Shown: positions 45,125 through 54,357 of the stretch, piece by piece
Layout of the letters: each line of letters opens with the position of its first letter
How positions within the stretch are numbered: position 1 is the first letter of the stretch
Assembly (NCBI GenBank): GCA_050261515.1
Contig: JBLNDJ010000058.1
Location: 117,323 to 181,322 of the forward strand
Direction: 5' to 3'
DNA length: 64,000 bases
DNA from: JBLNDJ01 sp050261515
GTDB lineage: Bacteria; Acidobacteriota; Terriglobia; Bryobacterales; Bryobacteraceae
Program-made: the position numbers and the translations under genes
The notes under the pieces: model-generated
What the model saw: the letters and a program-made list of their open reading frames with translations, nothing else
Database searches by the model: none
Told to the model about the DNA's origin: nothing

Positions 45125-45430
45125 TTACTGCCGCCGCGCGAAACGCCGCAGGCGGAACAGCTCGGCGAATGAGATGCCGATGTCGATCAGCCCCACGCCG
45201 CTCACCGCGCCGCGGAAATAGGGATTGTTCCAAACCTCGCTCCACGCCGGGCTCAGCCCCGCGAAGTAGTTCCGGTCCCACAACTCGAGCCACGGAAACA
45301 GGAACAGAAACACGCCGATCTCGAAGCAGAAGAACACGTATAGGATGGCCGCGAATTTCTGATACCAGTGGTACCGCACGGCCTGCTCGCCGCTGGCGGG
45401 CCACGCTTCCTCGAACTGTTCTACTGCCAT
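45125..45430 (-). CDS. small membrane protein, hypothetical
   Basis: A 101-aa protein with two hydrophobic segments (about 24-45, FAAILYVFFCFEIGVFLFLFPW, and about 72-86) and an aromatic-rich loop (WDRNYFAGLSPAWSEVW). Not assigned to a family. It overlaps the 3' end of rnhB by 10 nt, so it is expressed with the translation block. Confidence 0.7.
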   Translation of the reverse strand: MAVEQFEEAWPASGEQAVRYHWYQKFAAILYVFFCFEIGVFLFLFPWLELWDRNYFAGLSPAWSEVWNNPYFRGAVSGVGLIDIGISFAELFRLRRFARRQ

Positions 45431-46092
45431 TGGGCCTCGCGGGTGAACTCGGGGAACGTCCGGGCTGGCTCCCAGCGGAAATGGAACCGTTCCGCCCTGA
45501 GGGCGCGCGGGCAGGCCTCGCGGACCGGCTCGAAGCTGAAGCGGTGATGCATCGTCGGGCCGTAGACGGCGAGCGCCGCGACGTGCTCGGCCGTCGTGTA
45601 GCCCTTGTGCCGCCTCAGGCCGTACTGCGGAAACACCTCGTCCCACTGGCGCATGCAGGCATCCCGCGCGGTCTTGGCGAGGATGGACGCCGCGGCGATT
45701 GCCTGGCACCTTGCGTCACCGTGAATGACCGGCGTCTGCGGCAGGGGCACGTCCACGCGCACGGCGTCGAGCAGCAGGCAGTCCGGCGCCGGCGCGAGCT
45801 GCTCGATGGCGCGCTTCATCGCCAGGCACGAAGCCTGGTAGATGTTGATGCGGTCGATGAGGAAAGCGTCCACGTGGGCCACGGCCCACGCGTCTGCGCG
45901 CTCACGGATCTCGGCCGCCAGCTCCTCTCGGCGCTCGCGGTCGAGTTTCTTGCTGTCGCGCAGGCCGCGGATCGCGCGCGCGGGCGACAGCACCACGGCC
46001 GCGGCGTAGACGGGCCCGAACAGCGAGCCGCGCCCCGCCTCATCGGCGCCGGCGATCCGCGAAAATCCGCTCGCGCGCAACCGGCGCTCCAT
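45421..46092 (-). CDS. rnhB: ribonuclease HII
   Basis: A 223-aa endonuclease that removes ribonucleotides from DNA. The catalytic acidic residues are in IAGADEAGRGSLFGPV (Asp, Glu), LLLDAVRV and DARCQAIAAASILAKTARD, followed by the RRHKGYTT loop. ATG 46092 gives the usual N-terminus; an upstream TTG at 46134 would add 14 residues. It sits after rplS as in many bacteria. Confidence 0.93.
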   Translation of the reverse strand: MERRLRASGFSRIAGADEAGRGSLFGPVYAAAVVLSPARAIRGLRDSKKLDRERREELAAEIRERADAWAVAHVDAFLIDRINIYQASCLAMKRAIEQLAPAPDCLLLDAVRVDVPLPQTPVIHGDARCQAIAAASILAKTARDACMRQWDEVFPQYGLRRHKGYTTAEHVAALAVYGPTMHHRFSFEPVREACPRALRAERFHFRWEPARTFPEFTREAQWQ

Positions 46093-46137
46093 GGTTCCCA
46101 CGCACCGGAAATTTCGCTTCGCCGCGGCGGCCAAGGA

Positions 46138-46485
46138 TCACTCGCGTTCTTTAAGACGAGCTGCCTTCCCCTTCAATCCACGCAGGTAGTAAAGCTTCGC
46201 GCGCCGGACCTTGCCCGTCCGGACCACGTCGATTTTGTCGATCACCGGAGCGTTCACCGGGAAGATGCGCTCGACGCCCTGGCCGAAGCTCACCTTGCGG
46301 ACCGTGATGGTCTCGCCCATACCGCTGTTGTTGCGCGCGATGAGCGTGCCTTCGAATGCCTGCACGCGCTCCTTGTCGCCTTCCTTGATCTTCACGTGGA
46401 CCCGGACGGTGTCGCCGGGGCGAAACTGAGGCACATCCGAGCGCTTTCTGGCGCCGACGTACTTCGCTAATAACTGGTTATTCAT
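46138..46485 (-). CDS. rplS: 50S ribosomal protein L19
   Basis: A 115-aa ribosomal protein at the 30S-50S interface. Family sequence includes FRPGDTVRVHVKIKEGDKERVQAFEGT, GVERIFPVNAPVIDKIDVVRTGKVRRAKLYYLR. Start ATG lies 8 nt inside the trmD end. Typical length. Confidence 0.97.
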   Translation of the reverse strand: MNNQLLAKYVGARKRSDVPQFRPGDTVRVHVKIKEGDKERVQAFEGTLIARNNSGMGETITVRKVSFGQGVERIFPVNAPVIDKIDVVRTGKVRRAKLYYLRGLKGKAARLKERE

Positions 46486-47203
46486 GACTGTTCCCGTTTC
46501 CGGCGCGCTCCAGCAAGTCCGGACGCAGCCGCCGCATCTTCTCGATCGCCGCCTGCCTGCGCCAGCGGCGAATTTCTTCATGATGCCCGCTCAACAAAAC
46601 CTCGGGCACGCGCCAGCCGCGAAAATCCGCGGGTCGCGTGTACTGAGGCCAGTCGAGGAGGGCCGTCTCTCCATTATGCTCTATCGCGCTGAACGATTCG
46701 TTGACCGAGGAAGCTTCATTGCCCAAAACTCCCGGCAACAGGCGCGCCACCGTATCGACCACCACCGCCGCGGCAAGCTCGCCGCCGCTCAGCACGTAGC
46801 CGCCGATCGAGATTTCCTCGTCGGCCAGGTGCTCGGCCACGCGCTCATCGACGCCCTCGTAGCGGCCGCAGATGAGCAGCAGCCCGGAGAGCGTCGCGTA
46901 ACGCCGCGCCGTTTCCTGCGTGAACAACTTTCCTTGCGCCGAGAGCAGGACAATTTTCCGCTCGGGGCTGCGCTCGGGCCAGATCGACTCGGCCGCCGAA
47001 AACAGCGGCTCCGGCTTGAGCAGCATTCCCTCTCCGCCGCCGAACGGCCTGTCGTCCACCGTGCGGTGCCGGTCGTGCGTCCAGTTCCTCAGGTCGTGGA
47101 CCCGTATATCGAGCACGCCGGCTTCGCGCGCCCGCGCGACCACGCCGTGCTCGAACGGCCCCCGGAAAAACTCCGGGAAAATCGTGAGCACGTCAAAGAT
47201 CAT
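46478..47203 (-). CDS. trmD: tRNA (guanine-N1)-methyltransferase
   Basis: A 241-aa SPOUT methyltransferase that makes m1G37 in tRNA and prevents frameshifting. It shows FDVLTIFPEFF, GGGEGMLLKPEPLF, LLICGRYEGVDERV (trefoil knot SAM site) and ISIGGYVLSGGELAA. Overlaps rimM (4 nt) and rplS (8 nt) in the conserved ribosomal order. Confidence 0.97.
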   Translation of the reverse strand: MIFDVLTIFPEFFRGPFEHGVVARAREAGVLDIRVHDLRNWTHDRHRTVDDRPFGGGEGMLLKPEPLFSAAESIWPERSPERKIVLLSAQGKLFTQETARRYATLSGLLLICGRYEGVDERVAEHLADEEISIGGYVLSGGELAAAVVVDTVARLLPGVLGNEASSVNESFSAIEHNGETALLDWPQYTRPADFRGWRVPEVLLSGHHEEIRRWRRQAAIEKMRRLRPDLLERAGNGNSHE

Positions 47204-47745
47204 CGGACGTTCAGTTCCTTCAAGCCTTCGGGCAAATCCACTACGATGCGCCGGGCGGCCACGTCGATTTCCACGCAAATGGCCCGGGCGAACGGAACGA
47301 GCAGCGGCTCGGCCCCGGCCGCTCCAGCGACTTCAAGCAGCAACGGGCCGCCCGAGTCCTGGAGCGCCGTGACCGTTCCCAACCGTTCTCCGTTCGCGCG
47401 TTCGACAACCTCGCAACCGACTAAATCGGACTGGTAGTATTCGCCTTCGGGCAACTCCGCCCGCTCGGCGCGCGGAACGCGAACCTCGGCCCCTTCCAGA
47501 TGCTCGGCATCCGAAATGGAGTCGATACCCCTAAATTTGAACACCAGTTGCCCGCGGTGCTCCCACACCGACTCGAGCTCTACCCGCCGGCCGTCGTCGC
47601 CGGCTCCAAATAAATAAACATGCTCGAGCCCGTCGAAGCGTTCCGGGCCGCTGGTCAGGGAAACAGCGATCAACTCGCCCCGCCTGCCCCACGTTTTCCC
47701 AAGCAGGGCCAGAGCGACCCAATCGCCTTCGCGCCGCGCTTCCAA
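47200..47745 (-). CDS. rimM: ribosome maturation factor RimM
   Basis: A 181-aa 16S rRNA processing factor. It has the N-terminal RimM domain (GKTWGRRGELIAVSLT), the GIDSISDAEHLEGAEV segment and a PRC-barrel half (YQSDLVGCEVVERANGERLGTV, LVPFARAICVEID). It starts with TTG 2 nt after the KH gene stop, with GGAATAGG as binding site. Confidence 0.93.
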   Translation of the reverse strand: MEARREGDWVALALLGKTWGRRGELIAVSLTSGPERFDGLEHVYLFGAGDDGRRVELESVWEHRGQLVFKFRGIDSISDAEHLEGAEVRVPRAERAELPEGEYYQSDLVGCEVVERANGERLGTVTALQDSGGPLLLEVAGAAGAEPLLVPFARAICVEIDVAARRIVVDLPEGLKELNVR

Positions 47746-47747
47746 AC

Positions 47748-47987
47748 CTATTCCAAAATCTCCAACGTGAACCGCCGGTTCAGCTTCATGCCGGCGGCTC
47801 CAAGAATCGTGCGGATCGAGCGTGCGGTGCGTCCCTGTTTCCCGATCACTTTTCCCAAGTCACTGGGCGCCACCCTCAATTCCAGTACGGTGACCTGTTC
47901 ACCTTGCACTTCACGAACGGCAACTTGGTCGGGGATGTCGACCAGAGCTTTCGCAATATCCTCCACGAGTTCTTTCATCCCTGACAT
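47748..47987 (-). CDS. khpA: KH domain RNA-binding protein KhpA
   Basis: A 79-aa single KH domain with the GxxG loop in LGKVIGKQGRTARSIRTIL. KhpA-type proteins bind RNA broadly, often with KhpB. It lies between rpsP and rimM, its common place. An ATG three codons downstream is an alternative start. Confidence 0.93.
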   Translation of the reverse strand: MSGMKELVEDIAKALVDIPDQVAVREVQGEQVTVLELRVAPSDLGKVIGKQGRTARSIRTILGAAGMKLNRRFTLEILE

Positions 47988-48092
47988 CCCAGCGCCTCCA
48001 TGGCCCGATCATAACATTCCTTTAATGAGGAACGTCCTCTCTTGTAATGATATGGAGACGGGCCTTAGTCTGTTTTGGGTTGCAGCGTAACC

Positions 48093-48353
48093 CTACTGGG
48101 CCACTGGCTCGGCAGCGGGGGCGGGGTTCTTGGCAATCAGGCGCGCCACGGTGTCGGAGGGCTTGGCGCCGACCTTCAGCCAGTGCTCGACGCGGTCGTG
48201 CTTCAGGTTGACCGTCGGCGGTTGAGTCACCGGATTGTAATAACCCACCACTTCCACGGCGCGGCTGTCGCGCGCGCGCTCCTTATCGATCACCACGACG
48301 CGGTAGGATGGCTTCTTCTTTGCGCCAAATCGCGCCAACCGAATCATCAGCAT
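48093..48353 (-). CDS. rpsP: 30S ribosomal protein S16
   Basis: An 86-aa protein with IRLARFGAKKKPSYRVVVIDKER and GYYNPVTQPPTVNLKHDRVEHWL. A short Ala/Pro tail ends it. A second in-frame ATG two codons in (48347) is possible. An intergenic gap of 105 nt separates it from khpA. Confidence 0.96.
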   Translation of the reverse strand: MLMIRLARFGAKKKPSYRVVVIDKERARDSRAVEVVGYYNPVTQPPTVNLKHDRVEHWLKVGAKPSDTVARLIAKNPAPAAEPVAQ

Positions 48354-48395
48354 ATTGCGTACTTTCGCTCCTGAAACTCTCTAGCAGGGTAACAT

Positions 48396-49751
48396 TTACG
48401 GGCGCTGGTTGAGAATATCCGGCAGCTTCAGCTTGCCGAGCTTCTTCCCAAGGAACCCGCCCGAAAAACTCTTCATCATCTTGCGCATCTGCGTGTACTG
48501 CTTCAGCAGATTGTTGACTTCCTGAACGGTCGTGCCCGAGCCGCGCGCTATGCGGCGGCGCCGGGAACCGTTGATGAGCATGTGATTGGCGCGCTCGCGC
48601 GGCGTCATCGAATCGATGATGGCCACCACGCGCGTGATCTCGCCTTCGTCCACCTTGACGTTCTTGAGGTCCTTCATAATGCCGACCTGCGGCATCATGG
48701 ACAGGATCGATTCGAGCGGGCCCAGCTTGCGAAGCTGGCGGATCTGGTCGCGGAAGTCTTCGAGCGTGAAGTCGTTGTCGATGAGCTTCCGCTGCATCTC
48801 CTCGGCTTGTTTGGAATCGATCTGCTCCTGGACTTTCTCGACGATCGAGAGCACGTCGCCCATGCCGAGAATGCGCGAGGCGACGCGGTCGGGGTGGAAC
48901 GGCTCGAGCGCGTCGAACTTCTCGCCCACGCCGACGAACTTCACCGACTGGTTCGTCACCGTGCGAATCGAGAGCGCCGCGCCGCCGCGTGCGTCGCCGT
49001 CCATCTTTGTGAGGATGACGCCCGTGATGCCCAGGCGCTTGTGGAACTCTTCGGCTGATTTGACCGCGTCCTGGCCGGTCATGGCGTCGGCGACGAACAG
49101 GATCTCGGTCGGCTCGAGGAGTGTCTTCAGCTCCTGGAGCTCGGCCATGAGCTGCTCGTCGATGTGGAGGCGGCCGGCGGTATCGACCAGCACGACGTCG
49201 CGCCCGGAGTTCACGGCTTCGCGGCGGGCCGAACGGGCCAGCTCGGCGGGCTTGGTTTCCTCGGGCGTGCCGGCGTAGACCGGCAGTCTCAGGTCACGGC
49301 CGATGACGCTCAACTGCTCGCGCGCGGCGGGGCGGTAGACGTCCACCGATACCATCTGCGGAGAATGCCCGTTCTTCGAGAGCCAGCGGGCCAGCTTCCC
49401 GGTGGTCGTGGTTTTGCCCGAGCCCTGCAAGCCCACAATGAAGATGACGGTGGGCGGTTCGTTGGCAAAACGCAGCCTCGACTGGTGGCTGCCGAGGATG
49501 CGGACCAGCTCGTCGTTGACGATTTTGACGACCTGCTGGGTGGGGGAAAGCGCGGTAAGGACTTCCTCGCCCATCGCTTTCTGCTTAATGTTCTCAATGA
49601 GTTGCTTGACTACCCGAAAGTGGACGTCGGCTTCGAGCAGCGCGATGCGGATTTCGCGCAGAGCCTGCTCCATGTTGGCGGCGGACAGTTTGCCCTCGCC
49701 ACGCAGGTTCTTGAAGACACGCTGGAGCTTATCGGATAGATTCTCAAACAT
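48396..49751 (-). CDS. ffh: signal recognition particle protein Ffh
   Basis: A 451-aa SRP GTPase. The N domain (1-85) is followed by the G domain with GLQGSGKTTTTGKLA (P-loop), DVYRPAAREQL, DTAGRLHIDEQLM and TKMDGDARGGAALS, then the M domain, rich in Met, ending near QRP. It targets nascent membrane proteins to the translocase. Family-standard length. TATAAT lies about 52 nt upstream, so this mRNA has a real leader. Confidence 0.97.
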   Translation of the reverse strand: MFENLSDKLQRVFKNLRGEGKLSAANMEQALREIRIALLEADVHFRVVKQLIENIKQKAMGEEVLTALSPTQQVVKIVNDELVRILGSHQSRLRFANEPPTVIFIVGLQGSGKTTTTGKLARWLSKNGHSPQMVSVDVYRPAAREQLSVIGRDLRLPVYAGTPEETKPAELARSARREAVNSGRDVVLVDTAGRLHIDEQLMAELQELKTLLEPTEILFVADAMTGQDAVKSAEEFHKRLGITGVILTKMDGDARGGAALSIRTVTNQSVKFVGVGEKFDALEPFHPDRVASRILGMGDVLSIVEKVQEQIDSKQAEEMQRKLIDNDFTLEDFRDQIRQLRKLGPLESILSMMPQVGIMKDLKNVKVDEGEITRVVAIIDSMTPRERANHMLINGSRRRRIARGSGTTVQEVNNLLKQYTQMRKMMKSFSGGFLGKKLGKLKLPDILNQRP

Positions 49752-49803
49752 GATCCGTGGGGATCGTTCCGGAACACACTACCGGTTACTCGGCAGTTCT
49801 TAC

Positions 49804-49809
49804 ATTATA
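49804..49809 (-). promoter_or_regulatory. -10 element upstream of ffh
   Basis: TATAAT on the minus strand in a short A/T-rich patch; start codon about 52 nt downstream, so unlike many genes here ffh should have a leader. Confidence 0.45.
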
Positions 49810-49840
49810 AGCGATTTGTAAGGTGCCCGCCGGAAGCCCG

Positions 49841-49922
49841 AAAAGGGGACAGACGCCTTTTTCAGCGAAAAGGGGACAGACGCCTTTTTCAGCCTTTCAG
49901 AAAAAGGCGTCTGTCCCCTTTT
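49841..49922. repeat. REP-like element: direct pair plus inverted copy
   Basis: Three copies of a 22-nt unit beginning AAAAGGGGACAGACGCC: 49841-49862 and 49868-49889 on plus, and an exact inverted copy at 49901-49922. Copies two and three form a perfect 22-bp hairpin with an 11-nt loop. It lies 21 nt after the stop of the lysozyme-like gene and upstream of ffh, so it may also terminate transcription. Confidence 0.75.
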
Positions 49923-49943
49923 CGCGCCTTTTCGCGCAGGCCG

Positions 49944-50510
49944 TTACTCGCGCAGGAACTTGCGATAAGCCCCGGAGTTGTAGGTGCTCCAGGGCTGGAA
50001 CCCTCGCTCGAGGTAGAGCTGGTAGGCAAAGTCGATGTTCGCTTTGCAGCTCAGCAGGTCGCGCAGGTTGAGCCCGGGGCGTTGCAGGTGCACGGTGTTG
50101 ATCTGGAAATAGCCCCAGTCGAGCGTGCCGTTGGAATTGTAATGGTAGATCTCGCAGTCGCCCTTTGGATTTTCCGCGCGCTGGATGGCCAGCGCCACGC
50201 GGCACGCCGGGCCGAACTTGCGGCAGGCGTACGCCTGGTAGGGCGTCAGCCGGCGGCCCGCCTGGTCGCCTTCGGCCGGGTATTCGTCCGCCGTCCTCGG
50301 CTCGATGAGCAGCGGCGATTGAAAGCCCACGCGCAGGGGGAATCGCAGCGTGAAGGTGTAGTAGTGCCGCGCCCAGGAGACCACGCCCGCGCCGGCGGCC
50401 GCCAGCATCAGCCCGATGAGCCACAGGCGGAACAGGATGCGGCGGCCCCGCTTCCTCGAACCGCGCCTCCGCCGGGCCGGGGCGCGCTTCGTTTTCTGCG
50501 CTAGAACCAC
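49944..50510 (-). CDS. membrane-anchored lysozyme-like (SLT-type) transglycosylase
   Basis: A 188-aa protein with a basic N-terminus (KTKRAPARRRRGSRKRGRR), one helix (about 28-48) and a small SLT/lysozyme-like domain. The catalytic Glu candidate is in IQRAENPKGD, followed by LDWGYFQINTVH and ending YNSGAYRKFLRE. It would cut peptidoglycan glycan strands outside the inner membrane. GTG start at 50510 lies inside the end of corA. Confidence 0.7.
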   Translation of the reverse strand: MVLAQKTKRAPARRRRGSRKRGRRILFRLWLIGLMLAAAGAGVVSWARHYYTFTLRFPLRVGFQSPLLIEPRTADEYPAEGDQAGRRLTPYQAYACRKFGPACRVALAIQRAENPKGDCEIYHYNSNGTLDWGYFQINTVHLQRPGLNLRDLLSCKANIDFAYQLYLERGFQPWSTYNSGAYRKFLRE

Positions 50511-51370
50511 TTCATCATCCGGAGCATGAGCAGCAGACAGAGCGTCGATGCCAGCATGGCCAGGCTCACCAGCACGATCCCGTGCGGGTGTTCCGCCCAC
50601 GGCAGGCCGCGGATGTTCATCCCGTAGATCCCCGAGATGACCAGCGCGGGCAGCGCGACGGTGCTGAGCACCGTCAGCACCTTCATGACCTGGTTTGTGC
50701 GGTTCGCCACGCTCGAAAGATAAATGTCGAGCGAGCCGTTCAGCACGTCGCGCTGCGACTCGATCCGGTCGAGGTTGCGCGCCACATGATCGTAGATGTC
50801 GCGCAGAAACGGCCACATGTCGCGCGCGATCAGCGGCGATTCGGTGCGCTGCAAATGACCCGCCACGTCGCGCGTGTTGCCGAGCACGCGCCGCAGCTTC
50901 GCCAGGCCGCGCTTCAGGTCGAAGATCCGTTCGAGCGTGGCGGGATCGGGGTTTTCGAGCACCGCGTCTTCCAGGCCGTCGATCGCATCGCTGAACGCAT
51001 CGATGACCGGGAGGTAGCAATCCACCACCTCGTCCACGATCCGGTAGAAGGCCTGGTCGCCGCGCCCTGCCGCGGCGCTGGCGCGCACGCGATCGATGAT
51101 CGGCCCGACCGTCGCATGAAGCCCTTCACGCACCGTAATCAGGTAACCCGGGCCGAGGAACACGTCCAGGTCGTCGATCTCAAGCTCGCACCCTTCCTTG
51201 GCCACGACGGGCTTGAGCACGGCGAAGATGTAGCCGTTTTCCTCGAGCTTCGCGCTCTGGTCGCGGTGACGGCAGTCCTCGATGTGCAGCGGGTGCAGGC
51301 CGTAGCGCTCGGCGAGGCGGTCGAGCTCCGGGTCGAACGGGTCGGCGATATCGTGCCACTCGAAGTTCAT
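50501..51370 (-). CDS. corA: CorA family divalent cation transporter
   Basis: A 289-aa transporter: a cytoplasmic alpha/beta domain (1-215), then two C-terminal helices with the selectivity motif GMN in ISGIYGMNIRG at the end of the first. It carries Mg2+ or related ions as a pentamer. It overlaps queA by 4 nt and the lysozyme-like gene by 10 nt. Confidence 0.93.
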   Translation of the reverse strand: MNFEWHDIADPFDPELDRLAERYGLHPLHIEDCRHRDQSAKLEENGYIFAVLKPVVAKEGCELEIDDLDVFLGPGYLITVREGLHATVGPIIDRVRASAAAGRGDQAFYRIVDEVVDCYLPVIDAFSDAIDGLEDAVLENPDPATLERIFDLKRGLAKLRRVLGNTRDVAGHLQRTESPLIARDMWPFLRDIYDHVARNLDRIESQRDVLNGSLDIYLSSVANRTNQVMKVLTVLSTVALPALVISGIYGMNIRGLPWAEHPHGIVLVSLAMLASTLCLLLMLRMMKWF

Positions 51371-52373
51371 AAGATCAGCATGCAGTCTCCGTAGGAGTAG
51401 AACCGGTATCCGGATTCTACTGCATGGCGGTAGGCGGCAAGCACGAAGTCGCGGCCCGCAAAGGCGCTGACGAGCAGGAGCAGGCTCGAGCGCGGCAGGT
51501 GGAAGTTGGTGAGCATCGCGCCGGTGGCCCGGAACTCGAAGCCGGGATAGATGTAGATATCCGTGTCGCCCGAGCTGGTTCCGCGCGCGGCGCTTTCGAT
51601 GCTTCGTACGCTTGTGGTTCCGACGGCGACCACGCGCGAAGCCTCTCGAATGCGCCGGGCGTTCTCTTCGGTGATCTCGAAAGACTCGGAGTGGATCCGG
51701 TGCGCTTCCACTTCCTCGGTGCGGATGGGCTGGAACGTGCCGAGGCCGACGTGCAGTGTCACATGGGCGATTGAGGCGCCCGCGGCGCGCGATTGGGCGA
51801 GGATTTCCGGCGTGAAATGCAGGCCCGCGGTGGGGGCGGCGACCGAGCCGGGATGCGAGGCGAAGACGGTCTGGTAGCGGTCGCGGTCGGCTGACTCGTC
51901 CGGCCGCCGTATGTAGGGCGGCAGCGGCACGTGGCCGATCTCGTTGAACTTCTCGATCAGGTCGCCTGAGTAGTCGAACCGAAGCGTGCGCTCGCCGAAG
52001 GAGGCGCGCGCGGTGATCTCGGCTTCAAGCCCGCCGTCGAAACGAACGCGCTCGCCCGTGCGCATCTTGCGACCCGGGTGCACGAGCGCCTGCCAGAGCG
52101 TGGGGTCGCCCGCGTGGGGGCGCACCAAAAAGACCTGGACGGTTCCTGTGTGGTTCACGCGGTGCCCGTAGAGGCGCGAGCGGAAAACCTTCGAGTCGTT
52201 CAGCACGAGGCAATCGCCGGGGTGCAGGAACGCGGGCAACTCGCGGAACATGCGGTCTTCCCAGCGCTGCTCGCCGCGGTAGAGCACGAGCATGCGCGAG
52301 GCCGCGCGGTCTTCAAGCGGCCGCTGTGCGATCAGTTCCTCCGGGAGGCGATAATCGAAGTCGGAGAGTTGCA

Positions 52374-52374
<1 letters not shown>
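51367..52374 (-). CDS. queA: tRNA preQ1(34) S-adenosylmethionine ribosyltransferase-isomerase
   Basis: A 335-aa enzyme that adds the epoxycyclopentane ring of queuosine to tRNA. Motifs are MQLSDFDYRLPEELIAQRPLE, DRYQTVFASHPGSVAAPTAGLHFT, HVTLHVGLGTFQP and TNFHLPRSSLLLLVSAF. Usual length. Its ATG shares one base with the divergent tsaD TTG. Confidence 0.96.
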
Positions 52375-53462
<1,088 letters not shown>

Positions 53463-53588
53463 ACACTTCCCGGAACAAATCTTCATACGACGGTGTCAGA
53501 GTGGTATGAAAACCCGGAAAACCCGGGACGGCATCCTCATTTCCGGTTTCGAGGACGAGCACCGGGTGCAAAACCCGGTGGGGGAACC

Positions 53589-54353
53589 ATGCTCGAGGTG
53601 AAGGGCCTGACCAAATACTACCGGAGCACGCCGGTCGTCGACGACGTCAGCTTCACCGTGCGGCCCGGCGAGGTGACCGGATATCTCGGGCCGAACGGTT
53701 CGGGTAAATCCACAACCGTCAAGATGATTACCGGCCTGCTCGAGCCGAGCGCGGGCAACGTGTACCTCGACGCCCAGAATATTCGGCATAACCTGACCGC
53801 CTTCAAGCGCAGGCTCGGGTACGTGCCCGAGGAAGCGTTCGTGTACTCGTACCTCACGGGGCTCGAATACCTTCAGCTCATCGGGCGCCTGCGGGGCCTG
53901 CCCGAGCCGGTGGTGAACCGCAAAGCCAACGGCCTGCTGGAGCTGTTCTCGCTTCACCCGCACCGTTACGCCGCGATTTCGGCGTATTCGAAGGGCATGA
54001 AGCAGCGCGTCCTGATTGCCGCCGCGCTGCTGCACAACCCCGATGTGCTGATCCTGGACGAGCCGCTTTCCGGGATCGACGTCACCTCGGCGCTCCTGTT
54101 CAAGCACCTGCTCGCTCAGCTCGCGCGCGAGGGCAAGATGATCCTCTACATCTCGCACGTGCTCGAAGTGGTCGAAAAGGTCTGCGCGCGGGTCATGATC
54201 ATTTATCGCGGGCGGATCATGGCGGACGATTCGGTGGACAGATTGCGCGACCTCAAGCACCTGCCCTCGCTCGAAGAGATCTTCTCGCAGATGGTCGAGC
54301 ATCGCGATCTGGAGTCCGTGGCCAAGGACATCGTGTCTGTCATGAGGGTCTGA
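53589..54353 (+). CDS. ABC transporter ATP-binding protein
   Basis: A 254-aa ATPase with Walker A LGPNGSGKSTT, Q-loop RLGYVPEEAF, an atypical signature AYSKGMKQRVLI (SKGMKQR in place of LSGGQ), Walker B VLILDEPLSGID and the switch His in LYISHVLE. The SxGMKQR signature is characteristic of ABC-2 type exporters. Start ATG has GGGGGA ahead of it. It precedes its permease by 4 nt. Confidence 0.92.
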   Translation: MLEVKGLTKYYRSTPVVDDVSFTVRPGEVTGYLGPNGSGKSTTVKMITGLLEPSAGNVYLDAQNIRHNLTAFKRRLGYVPEEAFVYSYLTGLEYLQLIGRLRGLPEPVVNRKANGLLELFSLHPHRYAAISAYSKGMKQRVLIAAALLHNPDVLILDEPLSGIDVTSALLFKHLLAQLAREGKMILYISHVLEVVEKVCARVMIIYRGRIMADDSVDRLRDLKHLPSLEEIFSQMVEHRDLESVAKDIVSVMRV

Positions 54354-54357
54354 GCCC

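Noticed and set aside
49841..49922. Possible CRISPR array
   Set aside because: Only three units, spacers of 5 and 11 nt, and one copy inverted; no cas genes.
53463..53588. Repeated AAAACCCGG motifs before the ABC exporter as a regulatory array
   Set aside because: Three short matches with irregular spacing in G/C-rich DNA; not distinguishable from chance.
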